Origin: an uncultured Aquimarina sp.
Lineage (GTDB): Bacteria > Bacteroidota > Bacteroidia > Flavobacteriales > Flavobacteriaceae
Direction: 5' to 3'
DNA: 64,000 bases
Assembly (NCBI GenBank): GCA_947489685.1
Contig: CANLEM010000006.1
Coordinates: forward strand, 62,001 to 126,000
This document shows positions 48,001 through 56,451 of the stretch, piece by piece. The position numbers and the translations under genes are program-made. Position 1 is the stretch's first letter. Each line of letters opens with the position of its first letter. The notes beneath the pieces were generated by a model, which saw only the letters and a program-made list of their open reading frames with translations, searched no databases and had not been told where the DNA came from.

Positions 48001-49608
48001 GTTTCAATCATTGCTGTGTCAAATTCATTATCTGTAAGTATAACATCACCGAATGCAGGAACGGTATTTACACAAGGAAATGCAATTTCAATAACTGCTA
48101 ATGCATCCACTACTAATGGCAATATTACATTGGTAGAGTTCTTTGATGGGACTACAAAATTAGGAGAAGATACAACAGCTCCTTATGGTATTACCTGGTC
48201 ATCAGGAAGCTTAGGAAATCATTCTTTAACAGCTAAGGCTACAAATACAAATAATGATACAGTTACGTCGACTGCAGTAAATATTTCTATTACCGATGGT
48301 ACACCGCCGCCGCCAACAGATCTAGCAAAACATATTATGGTAGGATACTGGCATAATTTTAATAATGGTGCTGCTGTATTGAATTTGGGAGATGTATCTA
48401 CTGATTGGGATGTAGTAAACATAGCATTTGCTGAGCCTGCTACTTTTGGACAGGCGGATATGGCCTTTACGCCGAGCAATGATGTTACCACAGAAGCACA
48501 ATTTCGTCAAGATGTCACTTTATTACAAAGTAGAGGACAAAAAGTACTTATTTCGATAGGAGGAGCTAATGGAAGAATTGAACTTCTTACGCCACAAGAT
48601 GCTCAAACGTTTGCAAGTGCGATGATCGCTATTATTGAAGATTATGGTTTTGATGGTATGGATATCGACCTTGAAGGTACATCACTTGGATTATCCACAG
48701 GTGATACTGATTTTAGAAATCCAACATCTCCCAAAATCACCAATTTCATTGCTGGTACTCAAGCTGTATTAAATCATTTTGGTCCAGATTTTATACTAAC
48801 CGCTGCACCAGAAACTGCATTTGTACAAGGAGGAAATAGCACATATGCAGGCTCATTTGGAGCATATTTACCCGTAATTTATAATTTTAGAAATAGATTA
48901 GATTATATACATGTACAGGATTACAACTCTGGATGTATGTTAGGTTTGGATGGTGTATGCTATTCTCAGGGTAATGCAGATTTTCATGTGGCTATGACCG
49001 AAATGCTGTTACAAGGATTTCCGGTAGCGGGCCATACGGTAAACTTCCCAGCTTTACGACCTGATCAGGTGGCTTTTGGGATACCTGCATCTCCACAAGC
49101 AGCGGGTGGCGGATATACTGCACCAGCCGAGGTGAAAAAAGCGTTGGATTATCTAATTAAAGGAATTCCATTTGGAGGTAGGTACACTTTAGTTAATCCT
49201 AATGGATATCCACAAATGAGAGGATTAATGACATGGTCTATTAATTGGGATGAGTTTTTTAATAAAGAGTTCTCATTAAACTACAGACCATATTTTGATG
49301 CCATTTTAGGGCAAAATTTATCTAAAGAAAATGGGTTCTTAGCTAGTGAGTTATTATCCTTAGATGTATTCCCTAATCCAATACGAACAATAGCCAATTT
49401 TAGATTTAATTTACAAAAAATGAGTAATGTTGATTTGCAATTGTATAACCTCTTAGGCAATAGAGTTCAAGTATTCAATAATAATACATACCTGAATAAA
49501 GGAATTCATGATTACCAATTAGATATGAGTGCTTTCCCTAACGGCATTTACTTTCTTAAATTAAAAGTAGATGGTGCAACTCAAACCTTGAAATTAATTA
49601 AGAACTAA
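45052..49608 (+). CDS. Multimodular T9SS-secreted chitinase: CBM5/12, Ig-like repeats, GH18, Ig-like repeats, CBM5/12, Ig-like repeats, GH18, T9SS domain
   Basis: Two GH18 motifs (YGFDGMDIDFEG and YGFDGMDIDLEG), two CBM5/12 modules (IPVWSSANTYTQGNEVQ..., IPIWSSSNTYTQGDEVQ...), repeated Ig-like units (VEFFxGTTxLGxDTxxPYSxxW), C-terminal LDVFPNPIRTIANF...LKLIKN. Confidence 0.95.
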   Translation: MKNNNHYLFKNSYIPILLLFILSINYGYADICISNTVNKIEEYTANKEKYTFIQNNCENIPVWSSANTYTQGNEVQFNDNKYIANWWTQDNPETNNGPSGSGQPWTLIGPCGGQNQLPTVSITVPANGAVFDQGNIITITANASDPDGSIAQVEFFSGTTSLGVDTSSPYSLNWTNAAAGNYNITAVARDNQGAITTSSVVAIIVNPVGPQPPVVEITSPSNNTNFTVGNNINITANASDTDGSVTLVEFFQGTTKLGEDTSAPYSFTWSGVAEGSYSLTAIATDNDNNTTTSSSVNIIVRPAGGSDGELPDRVIVGYWHNFDNGSGFIRPENVSSKFDVVNISFAEPVSGSTSLIDFTPDPANISDSDFRNGIQILQSRGQEVVISIGGANGLVQLNTIAERDEFVSSMISIIENYGFDGMDIDFEGQSLSLNLGDDDFRNPTTSRIVNLIDAINTITDHFGNKFVLTMAPETFFVQLGYSFYGGISSGADRRAGAYLPVIHALRDKLTFLQVQYYNSGSITALDDQFYAMGNADFYVSLVDMLLKGFPITRDASKFFPALRQDQVLIGLPANANAGGGFAPPAEVHKALDYLIKGIPFGGNYTLTQTYPNLRGLMTWSVNWDAFNNFEFSDQHRAYLDALGNSNPQPTINITSPVNNANFGINDTVIINANASDNGSVTRVEFFVDGTSVGIDTTSPYSGTWSTNIAGSYNITATVTDNLGATVTSNPVSININDTSNDPPVVTISSPTAGTTFDQGTTITVTANASDTDGTITSVEFFADNASLGIDTTSPYSVAWTNAPVGTYNLTTIAIDDKGASTTSLPVQIVVSSISGDGCTNIPIWSSSNTYTQGDEVQLNGKKYLANWWTQNNPETSNGPTGSGQPWTLLGSCSGGTNQPPSVSITSPSTGSEFEENTTIELTANATDDGSVTQVEFFNGNSSLGIDTTSPYSINWDNAAVGEYTITAVATDNDGVSTTSSAINVSIIAVSNSLSVSITSPNAGTVFTQGNAISITANASTTNGNITLVEFFDGTTKLGEDTTAPYGITWSSGSLGNHSLTAKATNTNNDTVTSTAVNISITDGTPPPPTDLAKHIMVGYWHNFNNGAAVLNLGDVSTDWDVVNIAFAEPATFGQADMAFTPSNDVTTEAQFRQDVTLLQSRGQKVLISIGGANGRIELLTPQDAQTFASAMIAIIEDYGFDGMDIDLEGTSLGLSTGDTDFRNPTSPKITNFIAGTQAVLNHFGPDFILTAAPETAFVQGGNSTYAGSFGAYLPVIYNFRNRLDYIHVQDYNSGCMLGLDGVCYSQGNADFHVAMTEMLLQGFPVAGHTVNFPALRPDQVAFGIPASPQAAGGGYTAPAEVKKALDYLIKGIPFGGRYTLVNPNGYPQMRGLMTWSINWDEFFNKEFSLNYRPYFDAILGQNLSKENGFLASELLSLDVFPNPIRTIANFRFNLQKMSNVDLQLYNLLGNRVQVFNNNTYLNKGIHDYQLDMSAFPNGIYFLKLKVDGATQTLKLIKN
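45390..48297 (+). repeat. Internal tandem Ig-like repeats encoded within the large chitinase
   Basis: At least six related units, each with V(S/E)ITSP... ITANASD.DGS(V/I)..VEFF.G...LG.DT..PYS..W.......Y.(I/L)TA.A.DN, interrupted by the first GH18 and the second CBM. Confidence 0.85.
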
Positions 49609-49629
49609 TTATAAACTAAATTTTAAATA

Positions 49630-49673
49630 AAAGAGATCGCTTAAATCCATTTAAGCGATCTCTTATTTTTTTT
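49630..49673 (+). terminator. Intrinsic terminator after the large chitinase
   Basis: AAGAGATCGCTTAAATCCATTTAAGCGATCTCTTATTTTTTT. Confidence 0.9.
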
Positions 49674-49750
49674 ACTCAAGAATATTTCACTACAAATAGA
49701 AATATTGCGTGAGGATTTTTTAAATTAATAAACCTTGCCTCTTGAAAGAG

Positions 49751-49890
49751 TTGAAGTGGAGTCGGAGAGGGCCGTAGCGTCAAGCAAAGGCTTTAGAGCC
49801 CTTTGTAGCGTAGGAGCCAGGTGGCGCGCTGGCCGAATCCCCTGGATACACAAAATCCTGCCAATTGGCAGGATTGAAGTGGAGTCGGAG
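49751..49890. repeat. 17-bp direct repeat TTGAAGTGGAGTCGGAG at 49751-49767 and 49874-49890; second copy covers the tmRNA 3' end
   Basis: Exact match with 123-bp offset; each copy is preceded by a different palindrome (CTCTTGAAAGAG; AATCCTGCCAATTGGCAGGATT). Confidence 0.8.
49854..49875 (-). terminator. Hairpin directly downstream of the tmRNA 3' end
   Basis: Perfect palindrome AATCCTGCCAATTGGCAGGATT. Confidence 0.65.
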
Positions 49891-50275
49891 GGATTCGAAC
49901 CCTCGTCCAAACAAGGAACAACATAGCTTTCTACACGCTTAGTTTTTGTTTAATTTTCGTCGATAAGAAAGACCAAAAACCGCCAACCTATCGCTTATTC
50001 TCAATTAAGTTTCGAAATTATATCAAGATCCTATAATTTCTAGGTTTACTTTTACGATACCTCATGATCAATCGCCGCAAACCAAGGCTCTTGAGAGGTA
50101 TCCTGCTTGCTCACCTAGTGAGCCGAGGCATTATCCTACTATAATTCGGATTATGCAGCTAGGGCGTAGTTATTCTCGCCGTTTAAAAAAGTGAAATATG
50201 ATATTTACGAGCTATATCCCAGCGCTCGGCGTGCTTACCATCCTATTCATCTCGCTGTCAAAACCAGTCGACCCC
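49880..50275 (-). ncRNA. ssrA: tmRNA
   Basis: 5' GGGGTCGACTGGTTTTGACAGCGAGATGAATAGG ... tag ORF AACGGCGAGAATAACTACGCCCTAGCTGCATAA (NGENNYALAA*, 50151-50183) ... GGACGAGGGTTCGAATCCCTCCGACTCCA 3'. Acceptor ends pair (GGGGUCG/CGACUCC). CCA not encoded. Confidence 0.95.
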
Positions 50276-50386
50276 AAAAAATCATAGTGTAATGTCTATT
50301 TAACATCAAAAATGGTTGGCAAAGATAACTATAATTGTCATATCTTTAGCCGCAATTTTAAACTACAAAAAATATACCATTTCCAT

Positions 50387-51595
50387 ATGACCAAGTTCGG
50401 TATAATCAAAGAACGAAAAAACCCGCCAGATCGTCGTGTTGTATTTTCTCCTGACGGTTTAAAAAAAGCAAAATCAAAATTTACAGAAGCTTCTTTTGTA
50501 GTGGAAAACTCTGATATAAGGGTGTTTACAGATGTTATGTATGAAGATGCTGGTTTTACAGTGTCGAATAACGTTTCTGATGCAGAGGTTTTACTTGGAG
50601 TAAAAGAAGTACCTATTTCGGATTTAATACCCAATAAAAAGTACTTTTTCTTTTCGCATACCATAAAAAAACAGCCGTATAATAGAAATTTATTAAGAGC
50701 CGTCCTCGGAAAAAATATAGAGTTATATGATCATGAGGTAATTGTAGGGACCAATGGTTTTAGACTAATAGGATTTGGGCGATATGCAGGTATTGTGGGA
50801 GCATACAATGGAGTTAGAGCTTGGGGATTAAAATATAATACTTTTTCGCTTCCTAAGGCAAATATGCTAGATGATCAAAAAGCACTAGAAGTAGAACTTT
50901 CTAAAATTTCTTTACCAAATATTAAGATTGTACTTACCGGTAATGGTAAAGTAGGTTCGGGAGCCAAAGAAATTCTGGATGCGATGAAGATCAGAGAAGT
51001 TTCTGTAGAAGAATACCTAAACAATACTTTTGATGAGGCTGTTTATGTTCAGATAGATGTATTGGACTACAATAAGCGTAAAGATGGTACTGTAAAAGAT
51101 AAAAGTGATTTTTATAATAATCCTGGTGAGTATATATCAGATTTTATGCGTTTTGCCAGCGTGAGTGATATGTATATTGCAGGACATTTTTATGGAGATG
51201 GAGCACCTTTTATTTATACTCGTAATGATGCCGCTTCCAAAGACTTTAATATTAAAGTTGTAGCCGATGTTTCTTGTGATATTGATGGTCCTGTGGCTTC
51301 TACGATTAGAGCATCTACAATTGCCGAACCCATTTATGGATATGACCCAATAACCGAAACTGAAATTGATTACAAAGATCCAAAAGCAATTGTAGTGATG
51401 GCAGTCGATAATTTACCTTGCGAATTGCCTAAAGATGCTAGTGAGGGATTTGGAGAAATGTTTCTGGAACATGTAATTCCGGCATTTTTTAACGGAGATC
51501 AAGATGGAGTTTTAGAAAGAGCTAGAATGACCAAAGATGGTAAACTCACTAAAAGATTTAATTATCTTCAGGATTACGTAGATGGTAAAGAATAA
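50387..51595 (+). CDS. NAD(P)-dependent saccharopine/alanine dehydrogenase-like protein
   Basis: MTKFGIIKERKNPPDRRVVFSPDGLKKA, GRYAGIVGAYNGVRAWGLKY, VLTGNGKVGSGAKEIL. ATG at 50387 preferred over 50312. Confidence 0.8.
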   Translation: MTKFGIIKERKNPPDRRVVFSPDGLKKAKSKFTEASFVVENSDIRVFTDVMYEDAGFTVSNNVSDAEVLLGVKEVPISDLIPNKKYFFFSHTIKKQPYNRNLLRAVLGKNIELYDHEVIVGTNGFRLIGFGRYAGIVGAYNGVRAWGLKYNTFSLPKANMLDDQKALEVELSKISLPNIKIVLTGNGKVGSGAKEILDAMKIREVSVEEYLNNTFDEAVYVQIDVLDYNKRKDGTVKDKSDFYNNPGEYISDFMRFASVSDMYIAGHFYGDGAPFIYTRNDAASKDFNIKVVADVSCDIDGPVASTIRASTIAEPIYGYDPITETEIDYKDPKAIVVMAVDNLPCELPKDASEGFGEMFLEHVIPAFFNGDQDGVLERARMTKDGKLTKRFNYLQDYVDGKE

Positions 51596-51621
51596 TTTTA
51601 TAATTAATTGTTAAGCGAAGT

Positions 51622-52440
51622 ATGAAAACCAGCCAACTTGTTGAACAAATACTTAAAAAAAAATCATTCTTATGTATTGGTTTGGATGTAGATCTAAATA
51701 AGGTGCCAAAACATTTATTGGATAAAGAAGATCCGATTTTTGAATTTAATAAGGCTATTATAGATGCAACGCATCATTTGGCAGTAGCGTATAAACCAAA
51801 TATCGCTTTTTATGAAGCTTACGGAATAACCGGATGGACATCACTAGCAAAAACTATTGAGTACCTAAATATAAATTACCCAGAAATATTTACCATAGCC
51901 GATGCAAAACGTGGTGATATTGGTAATACGAGTACCATGTATGCCAAAGCTTTTTTTGAAGATTTAGAATTTGATTCTATTACTATCGCTCCGTATATGG
52001 GTAAAGATTCTGTTGAACCATTTTTGGCTTTTGAAGATAAGCATACAATAGTATTGGCATTGACCTCTAATCAAGGGGCTTTTGATTTTCAAACCAAAAA
52101 TACCGAAGGAAAAGAACTGTATAAACAAGTACTCGAAATTTCAAAATCTTGGGAAAATTCAGAAAATCTGATGTATGTGGTGGGCGCTACAAAGGCCGAA
52201 TACTTTTCTGAGATTAGAAAAATTGTGCCAGATAGTTTTTTATTAGTACCAGGTGTAGGTGCACAAGGAGGAAACTTAAAAGATGTGTGTACATATGGTC
52301 TTAATGATCAAATAGGATTATTAATCAACTCTTCAAGAGGAATTATCTATGCTTCGGACACCAAAGATTATGCTGCTGCTGCTGCTGCCAAAGCATTAGA
52401 GCTTCAGAAAGAAATGGAAGTTATTTTAGAGAAAAGATAA
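51622..52440 (+). CDS. pyrF: Orotidine 5'-phosphate decarboxylase (type 2)
   Basis: [74 protein letters not shown]. Confidence 0.96.
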   Translation: MKTSQLVEQILKKKSFLCIGLDVDLNKVPKHLLDKEDPIFEFNKAIIDATHHLAVAYKPNIAFYEAYGITGWTSLAKTIEYLNINYPEIFTIADAKRGDIGNTSTMYAKAFFEDLEFDSITIAPYMGKDSVEPFLAFEDKHTIVLALTSNQGAFDFQTKNTEGKELYKQVLEISKSWENSENLMYVVGATKAEYFSEIRKIVPDSFLLVPGVGAQGGNLKDVCTYGLNDQIGLLINSSRGIIYASDTKDYAAAAAAKALELQKEMEVILEKR

Positions 52441-52442
52441 TA

Positions 52443-52490
52443 AAAAAGGAAGGAGAATTTTTAATAAAAAACTCTCCTTCCTTTTCTTTT
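52443..52490. terminator. Intrinsic terminator after pyrF
   Basis: AAAAGGAAGGAGA ... TCTCCTTCCTTTT inverted repeat. Confidence 0.85.
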
Positions 52491-52501
52491 AATGAATAGC
52501 A

Positions 52502-52618
52502 CTAGCGTCTATTCGCGTTAAATACTTGTTTTGCATATCCATAGAGTCCATATGCAATGAACACTATAAAAAATGCCATGATACCGTAAATAATTACGCT
52601 TAGTAATACTGAATTCAT
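52502..52618 (-). CDS. Small single-pass membrane protein, 38 aa (not in the ORF track)
   Basis: MNSVLLSVIIYGIMAFFIVFIAYGLYGYAKQVFNANRR*; hydrophobic helix with basic C-terminus; sits just past the pyrF terminator. Confidence 0.5.
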   Translation of the reverse strand: MNSVLLSVIIYGIMAFFIVFIAYGLYGYAKQVFNANRR

Positions 52619-52764
52619 AGCCCCGTGTATTTAATTAATAAAAATTCTTCTTTCTAATATAGGGCTTTTTTGACACAAAAACTAGTTTTAAACGGCTAGT
52701 TATTAATGATTTAAGAGTTTTTTAAGGTTTGTTTTAAATACTATGCAAAAATAAGATCAAGTTT

Positions 52765-53547
52765 ATGATGTTTACAGATCAAATGAATAGAAAGGTACAG
52801 GTTTTGGATACTCCGAAGCGTATTGTTTCTTTGGTGCCTTCTCAAACAGAGTTACTTATAGCTTTAGGACTAAAAGATAGTATTGTTGGTATCACTAAGT
52901 TTTGTGTGCATCCCCTTAATTTGAGAAAAGAAAAAACAATAGTCGGAGGAACTAAAAAAATCAATTATGATGTTCTTAAAAAATTAAATCCAGATATTAT
53001 TCTTTGTAATAAGGAAGAAAATAGTAAGGAGATTGTAGAGTCTTTAGAGAAGAAATATCCCGTACATGTATCGGATATTTTTTCTGTTAAGGATGCTCTG
53101 GGAATGATTATCCAATATGGCGAAATGTTTAAAAAACAGACCTTGGCCAAAGCGCTTGTTTCTGAAATAGAAACCGAAGAAGACTCGTTTCGAAGTTTTA
53201 TAAAAGACAAGCCGAAAAAAAAAGTAGCATATTTTATTTGGAAAAACCCATGGATGGTAGCAGGTAAGAATACATTTGTGGATTACCTATTAAAAGAAAA
53301 TGGTTTCAGTAATGTTTTTGGGCATATAGATCGCTATCCCGAAGTTTTGGATAATGATATTACCTCATTACCAAAGTTGGATTTAATTCTTTTGTCATCA
53401 GAGCCTTTTCCTTTTGCGCAAAAACATATAGAAGATGCTCAAAAAATGTATCCAAGTGCCAAAGTTGTTTTGGTTGATGGCGAGTATTTTTCGTGGTATG
53501 GGTCACGTTTACGCAATGCGTTTTCATATTTCAAAACCTTACATTAA
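52765..53547 (+). CDS. ABC-type cobalamin/iron-siderophore substrate-binding-like protein (helical backbone receptor; BtuF-like)
   Basis: RIVSLVPSQTELLIALGLKDSIVGITKFCVHP; NPDIILCNKEEN; KKVAYFIWKNPWMVAGKNTFVDYLL. Confidence 0.88.
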   Translation: MMFTDQMNRKVQVLDTPKRIVSLVPSQTELLIALGLKDSIVGITKFCVHPLNLRKEKTIVGGTKKINYDVLKKLNPDIILCNKEENSKEIVESLEKKYPVHVSDIFSVKDALGMIIQYGEMFKKQTLAKALVSEIETEEDSFRSFIKDKPKKKVAYFIWKNPWMVAGKNTFVDYLLKENGFSNVFGHIDRYPEVLDNDITSLPKLDLILLSSEPFPFAQKHIEDAQKMYPSAKVVLVDGEYFSWYGSRLRNAFSYFKTLH

Positions 53548-53638
53548 TTAGCGAATAGATAAACATTTCTTTAAATACTGTTAAGCGTATCTATAATCCG
53601 AAATAAGTTTATATTTTTGGCTTGCTAAATAACTTCTA

Positions 53639-54418
53639 TTGCTTAATTATTCATTATATCAACATCCGAAAAGTATAGAGTGGGTGACCTTTGTTCATGG
53701 AGCAGGAGGCAGTTCTTCTATATGGTTTAAACAAGTTCGCGAGTTTAGAAAACATTTCAATGTACTTATATTAGATCTTAGAGGACACGGAAATTCTAAA
53801 CCAGCTCTAAAAGATGCTTTCAATTCAAAATATACTTTCGATTCTATTACAGACGATATCGTAAAGGTTATTGATAAAGAGCATATTCAAAAATCTCACT
53901 TTGTAGGCATATCTTTGGGTACAATTTTGATTAGAAATCTGGCAGAAAAATACCCTGATCGTGTACAAAGTATGATTATGGGTGGCGCTATAATGAAATT
54001 AAATTTGAGATCTCAGATATTAATGAGATTAGGTATCGTGTTTAAATCTGTAATACCTTATATGTTGTTGTATAAGTTTTTTGCTTTTATTATCATGCCT
54101 AAAAAAAATCATAAGCAATCTCGATTGTTGTTTGCCAATGAGGCAAAAAAGCTATACCAAAAAGAGTTTGTAAGATGGTTTAGATTAACTTCAGAGATTA
54201 ATCCTTTACTACGTTTTTTTAGGGCAAAAGATATAAAAATTCCGACTTTATATATTATGGGTGAAGAGGATTACTTATTTCTTCCCTCGGTTCAAAAAGT
54301 AGCTTCGTCTCATCGGCTATCTAGCCTTTTTATAATTAAAAACTCGGGGCATGTAGTAAATGTTGAACAACCCGAAATTTTTAATAGAGAAACGATTGCT
54401 TTTATAGGGCAATCCTAA
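53639..54418 (+). CDS. Alpha/beta hydrolase (TTG start)
   Basis: VTFVHGAGGSSSIWFKQ, LILDLRGHGNSKP, FVGISLGTILIRNLAEKYPDRV, NSGHVVNVEQPEIFN. Confidence 0.92.
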   Translation: MLNYSLYQHPKSIEWVTFVHGAGGSSSIWFKQVREFRKHFNVLILDLRGHGNSKPALKDAFNSKYTFDSITDDIVKVIDKEHIQKSHFVGISLGTILIRNLAEKYPDRVQSMIMGGAIMKLNLRSQILMRLGIVFKSVIPYMLLYKFFAFIIMPKKNHKQSRLLFANEAKKLYQKEFVRWFRLTSEINPLLRFFRAKDIKIPTLYIMGEEDYLFLPSVQKVASSHRLSSLFIIKNSGHVVNVEQPEIFNRETIAFIGQS

Positions 54419-54426
54419 TGGGTTAT

Positions 54427-54606
54427 TTAAATGGTAGTTTGATTTTCAAGCTTCTTTATTTCTGATAAAATCTCACTAGCTTGCTTATGCAATTGATCAC
54501 TCTTATCCTTGTCTTTAATAGCTATTTTGTAGGCACTTTTCATTAACTTACAGTAAGAATACTGCAACTTTTGTAATTCGGTTTTATGTTTTAACCAGGT
54601 AAACAT
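54427..54606 (-). CDS. Lacal_2735-like small protein, 59 aa (not in the ORF track)
   Basis: MFTWLKHKTELQKLQYSYCKLMKSAYKIAIKDKDKSDQLHKQASEILSEIKKLENQTTI*; resembles the short Flavobacteriaceae Lacal_2735 family. Confidence 0.7.
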   Translation of the reverse strand: MFTWLKHKTELQKLQYSYCKLMKSAYKIAIKDKDKSDQLHKQASEILSEIKKLENQTTI

Positions 54607-54741
54607 TTTTATCCTTTTATATACTACAGTACAAAATTAAAGGATATTACTTCTAAGCTTTCTTAAGGATGAGTTAACATTGTTTAAAGTTGTTATAAAT
54701 GTCAAATAATGGTCAATAAAAGGTTTGTACAACTACATATT

Positions 54742-55458
54742 TTAATTATCCTGAAGAGCAAAAACTTTTCTTAACAAATCGGTAGTTCTTGAACTAAATT
54801 TTGTTCGAATTTCCTTTTCCTCCACAGCAATCATAGCATATACACCTTTAAGTGCTTCTTGCGTAACATAATCAGTAAGATCTGGATTTACATTATTGGT
54901 TAAAGGAAGTGCATTGTATTTATTGATAATATTAGACCAGATTTGATCTGCACCTACTTTAGAAAAAGACTTATTAATTACGGGGTTAAATTTTGAATAT
55001 AGGGCAGTACTGGTTTTATTTTTAAGGTACCCCGTGGCCGCATCATCGTTACCTAAAAGGATTTGTCGGGCATCATTAAAGGTAATTTGTTTTACGGCAT
55101 CCACAAATATAGGTGTGGCCTCTTTAACTGCATCTTCTGCCGCTCTATTTATTACTCGTAACCCTTCATCTGCCAGTTTGCTTAAACCAACATCTCTTAA
55201 GGTTTTGTCTACTTTTCGTAATTCTTGAGGCAGAAGAATTTTAACCAATTGATTTCTATAAAAACCATCTTTTTGCGTGAGTTTTGTAACTTGCTTATCG
55301 ATACCATTATCCAATGCTTGTCGTAATCCATTGGCGATATCAATATTACTTACCCCAAAACCCCCAGTGGTGGTTTGTGGTAAACTGTTAACTACTTGTT
55401 GTAATTCTGCACATCCAGAAAGTAATAGTATAGCGAATATAAAGATGATTTTTTTCAT
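54742..55458 (-). CDS. DUF4197-like lipoprotein
   Basis: Lipobox LLSGC; GLRQALDNGIDKQVTKLTQKDGFYRNQLVKILLPQELRKV; LNPVINKSF-type segment. Confidence 0.82.
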   Translation of the reverse strand: MKKIIFIFAILLLSGCAELQQVVNSLPQTTTGGFGVSNIDIANGLRQALDNGIDKQVTKLTQKDGFYRNQLVKILLPQELRKVDKTLRDVGLSKLADEGLRVINRAAEDAVKEATPIFVDAVKQITFNDARQILLGNDDAATGYLKNKTSTALYSKFNPVINKSFSKVGADQIWSNIINKYNALPLTNNVNPDLTDYVTQEALKGVYAMIAVEEKEIRTKFSSRTTDLLRKVFALQDN

Positions 55459-55494
55459 GATTTCTTGTTAGATTTGAGAATACTAATATGTAAT

Positions 55495-56451
55495 ATGAAT
55501 TCAAATTTAATTTTTTTAGCAGTATCTCTTTTAATTATTTCATGTAAAAATGAAAAAGATTCGATAAAAGACGAAATTATACCACCAATTAAATCCGATC
55601 AATATATCACTGTTTTAGGAATAGCCCAAGATGGAGGCTTTCCTCATATAAACAATACTGATGAGTTTGTGGCGGTTAAGAATAATGAAATAAAAAAAGA
55701 ATTAGTAGTTTCTTTAGGTTTGGTAGACCATAATGAAGAAAAAAAATTTTTGTTTGAAGCTAGCCCTGATCTACCAGAGCAATTATCTATTCTGGATAAT
55801 GAATATTTAAAATCGAACAGTATAATAGACGGAATATTTCTCACTCATGCCCATATGGGGCATTATACAGGATTGATGTATTTGGGCAGAGAGGCTATGG
55901 GAGCAAAAAACATCCCAGTATATGCAATGCCAAAAATGAAAACGTTTTTAGAAACAAATGGCCCTTGGTCACAATTAGTAGATTTAAAGAATATTGTAAT
56001 CCAACCTATTCAAAAAGATTCGATAGTGTCAATTACGAAATCTTTGAAGGTAATGCCGTTTAGAGTACCGCATAGAGATGAATATTCAGAAACAGTAGGG
56101 TATAAGATTATCGGTAAGCATAAATCGGCATTGTTTATTCCGGATATTAACAAATGGTCACTATGGGAGAAAAATATTGTTGAGGAGGTGAAACAGGTGG
56201 ATTATGCTTTTATTGATGCTACTTTTTTTAAGAATGGTGAAATACCGCGGCCTATGACCGAGGTTCCTCATCCGTTTATTGAAGAAACCATAAAGTTATT
56301 CGAAAACGAATCAAAAGAAATAAAATCCAAAGTCATTTTTATACATTTTAATCATTCAAATCCAGCTCTTGATATCAATAATAAAGAACGAATTATATTG
56401 GAGAGACAAGGTTATCGTTTTGCAAATTCTAGAGATGTATTCCCATTATGA
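55495..56451 (+). CDS. PqqB-like MBL-fold hydrolase, lipoprotein
   Basis: Lipobox LIISC; VLGIAQDGGFPHIN, GIFLTHAHMGHYTGLMYLGREAMGAKNIPVYAMP. ATG at 55495 preferred over 55465. Confidence 0.85.
   Translation: MNSNLIFLAVSLLIISCKNEKDSIKDEIIPPIKSDQYITVLGIAQDGGFPHINNTDEFVAVKNNEIKKELVVSLGLVDHNEEKKFLFEASPDLPEQLSILDNEYLKSNSIIDGIFLTHAHMGHYTGLMYLGREAMGAKNIPVYAMPKMKTFLETNGPWSQLVDLKNIVIQPIQKDSIVSITKSLKVMPFRVPHRDEYSETVGYKIIGKHKSALFIPDINKWSLWEKNIVEEVKQVDYAFIDATFFKNGEIPRPMTEVPHPFIEETIKLFENESKEIKSKVIFIHFNHSNPALDINNKERIILERQGYRFANSRDVFPL

Noticed and set aside
45390-48297. Regular repeats suggestive of a CRISPR-like or satellite array
   Set aside because: Units are about 270 bp, diverged and in frame; they encode Ig-like protein domains.
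49725-49926. 61-63 aa ORFs over the tmRNA 3' end (MDEGSNPSDSTS...)
   Set aside because: GSNPSDSTS-type translations are typical of misread tRNA/tmRNA T-arms; the ncRNA explains the sequence.
52370-52389. (GCT)n tract in pyrF as a phase-variation switch
   Set aside because: Trinucleotide tract stays in frame (Ala run); slippage would not toggle expression.
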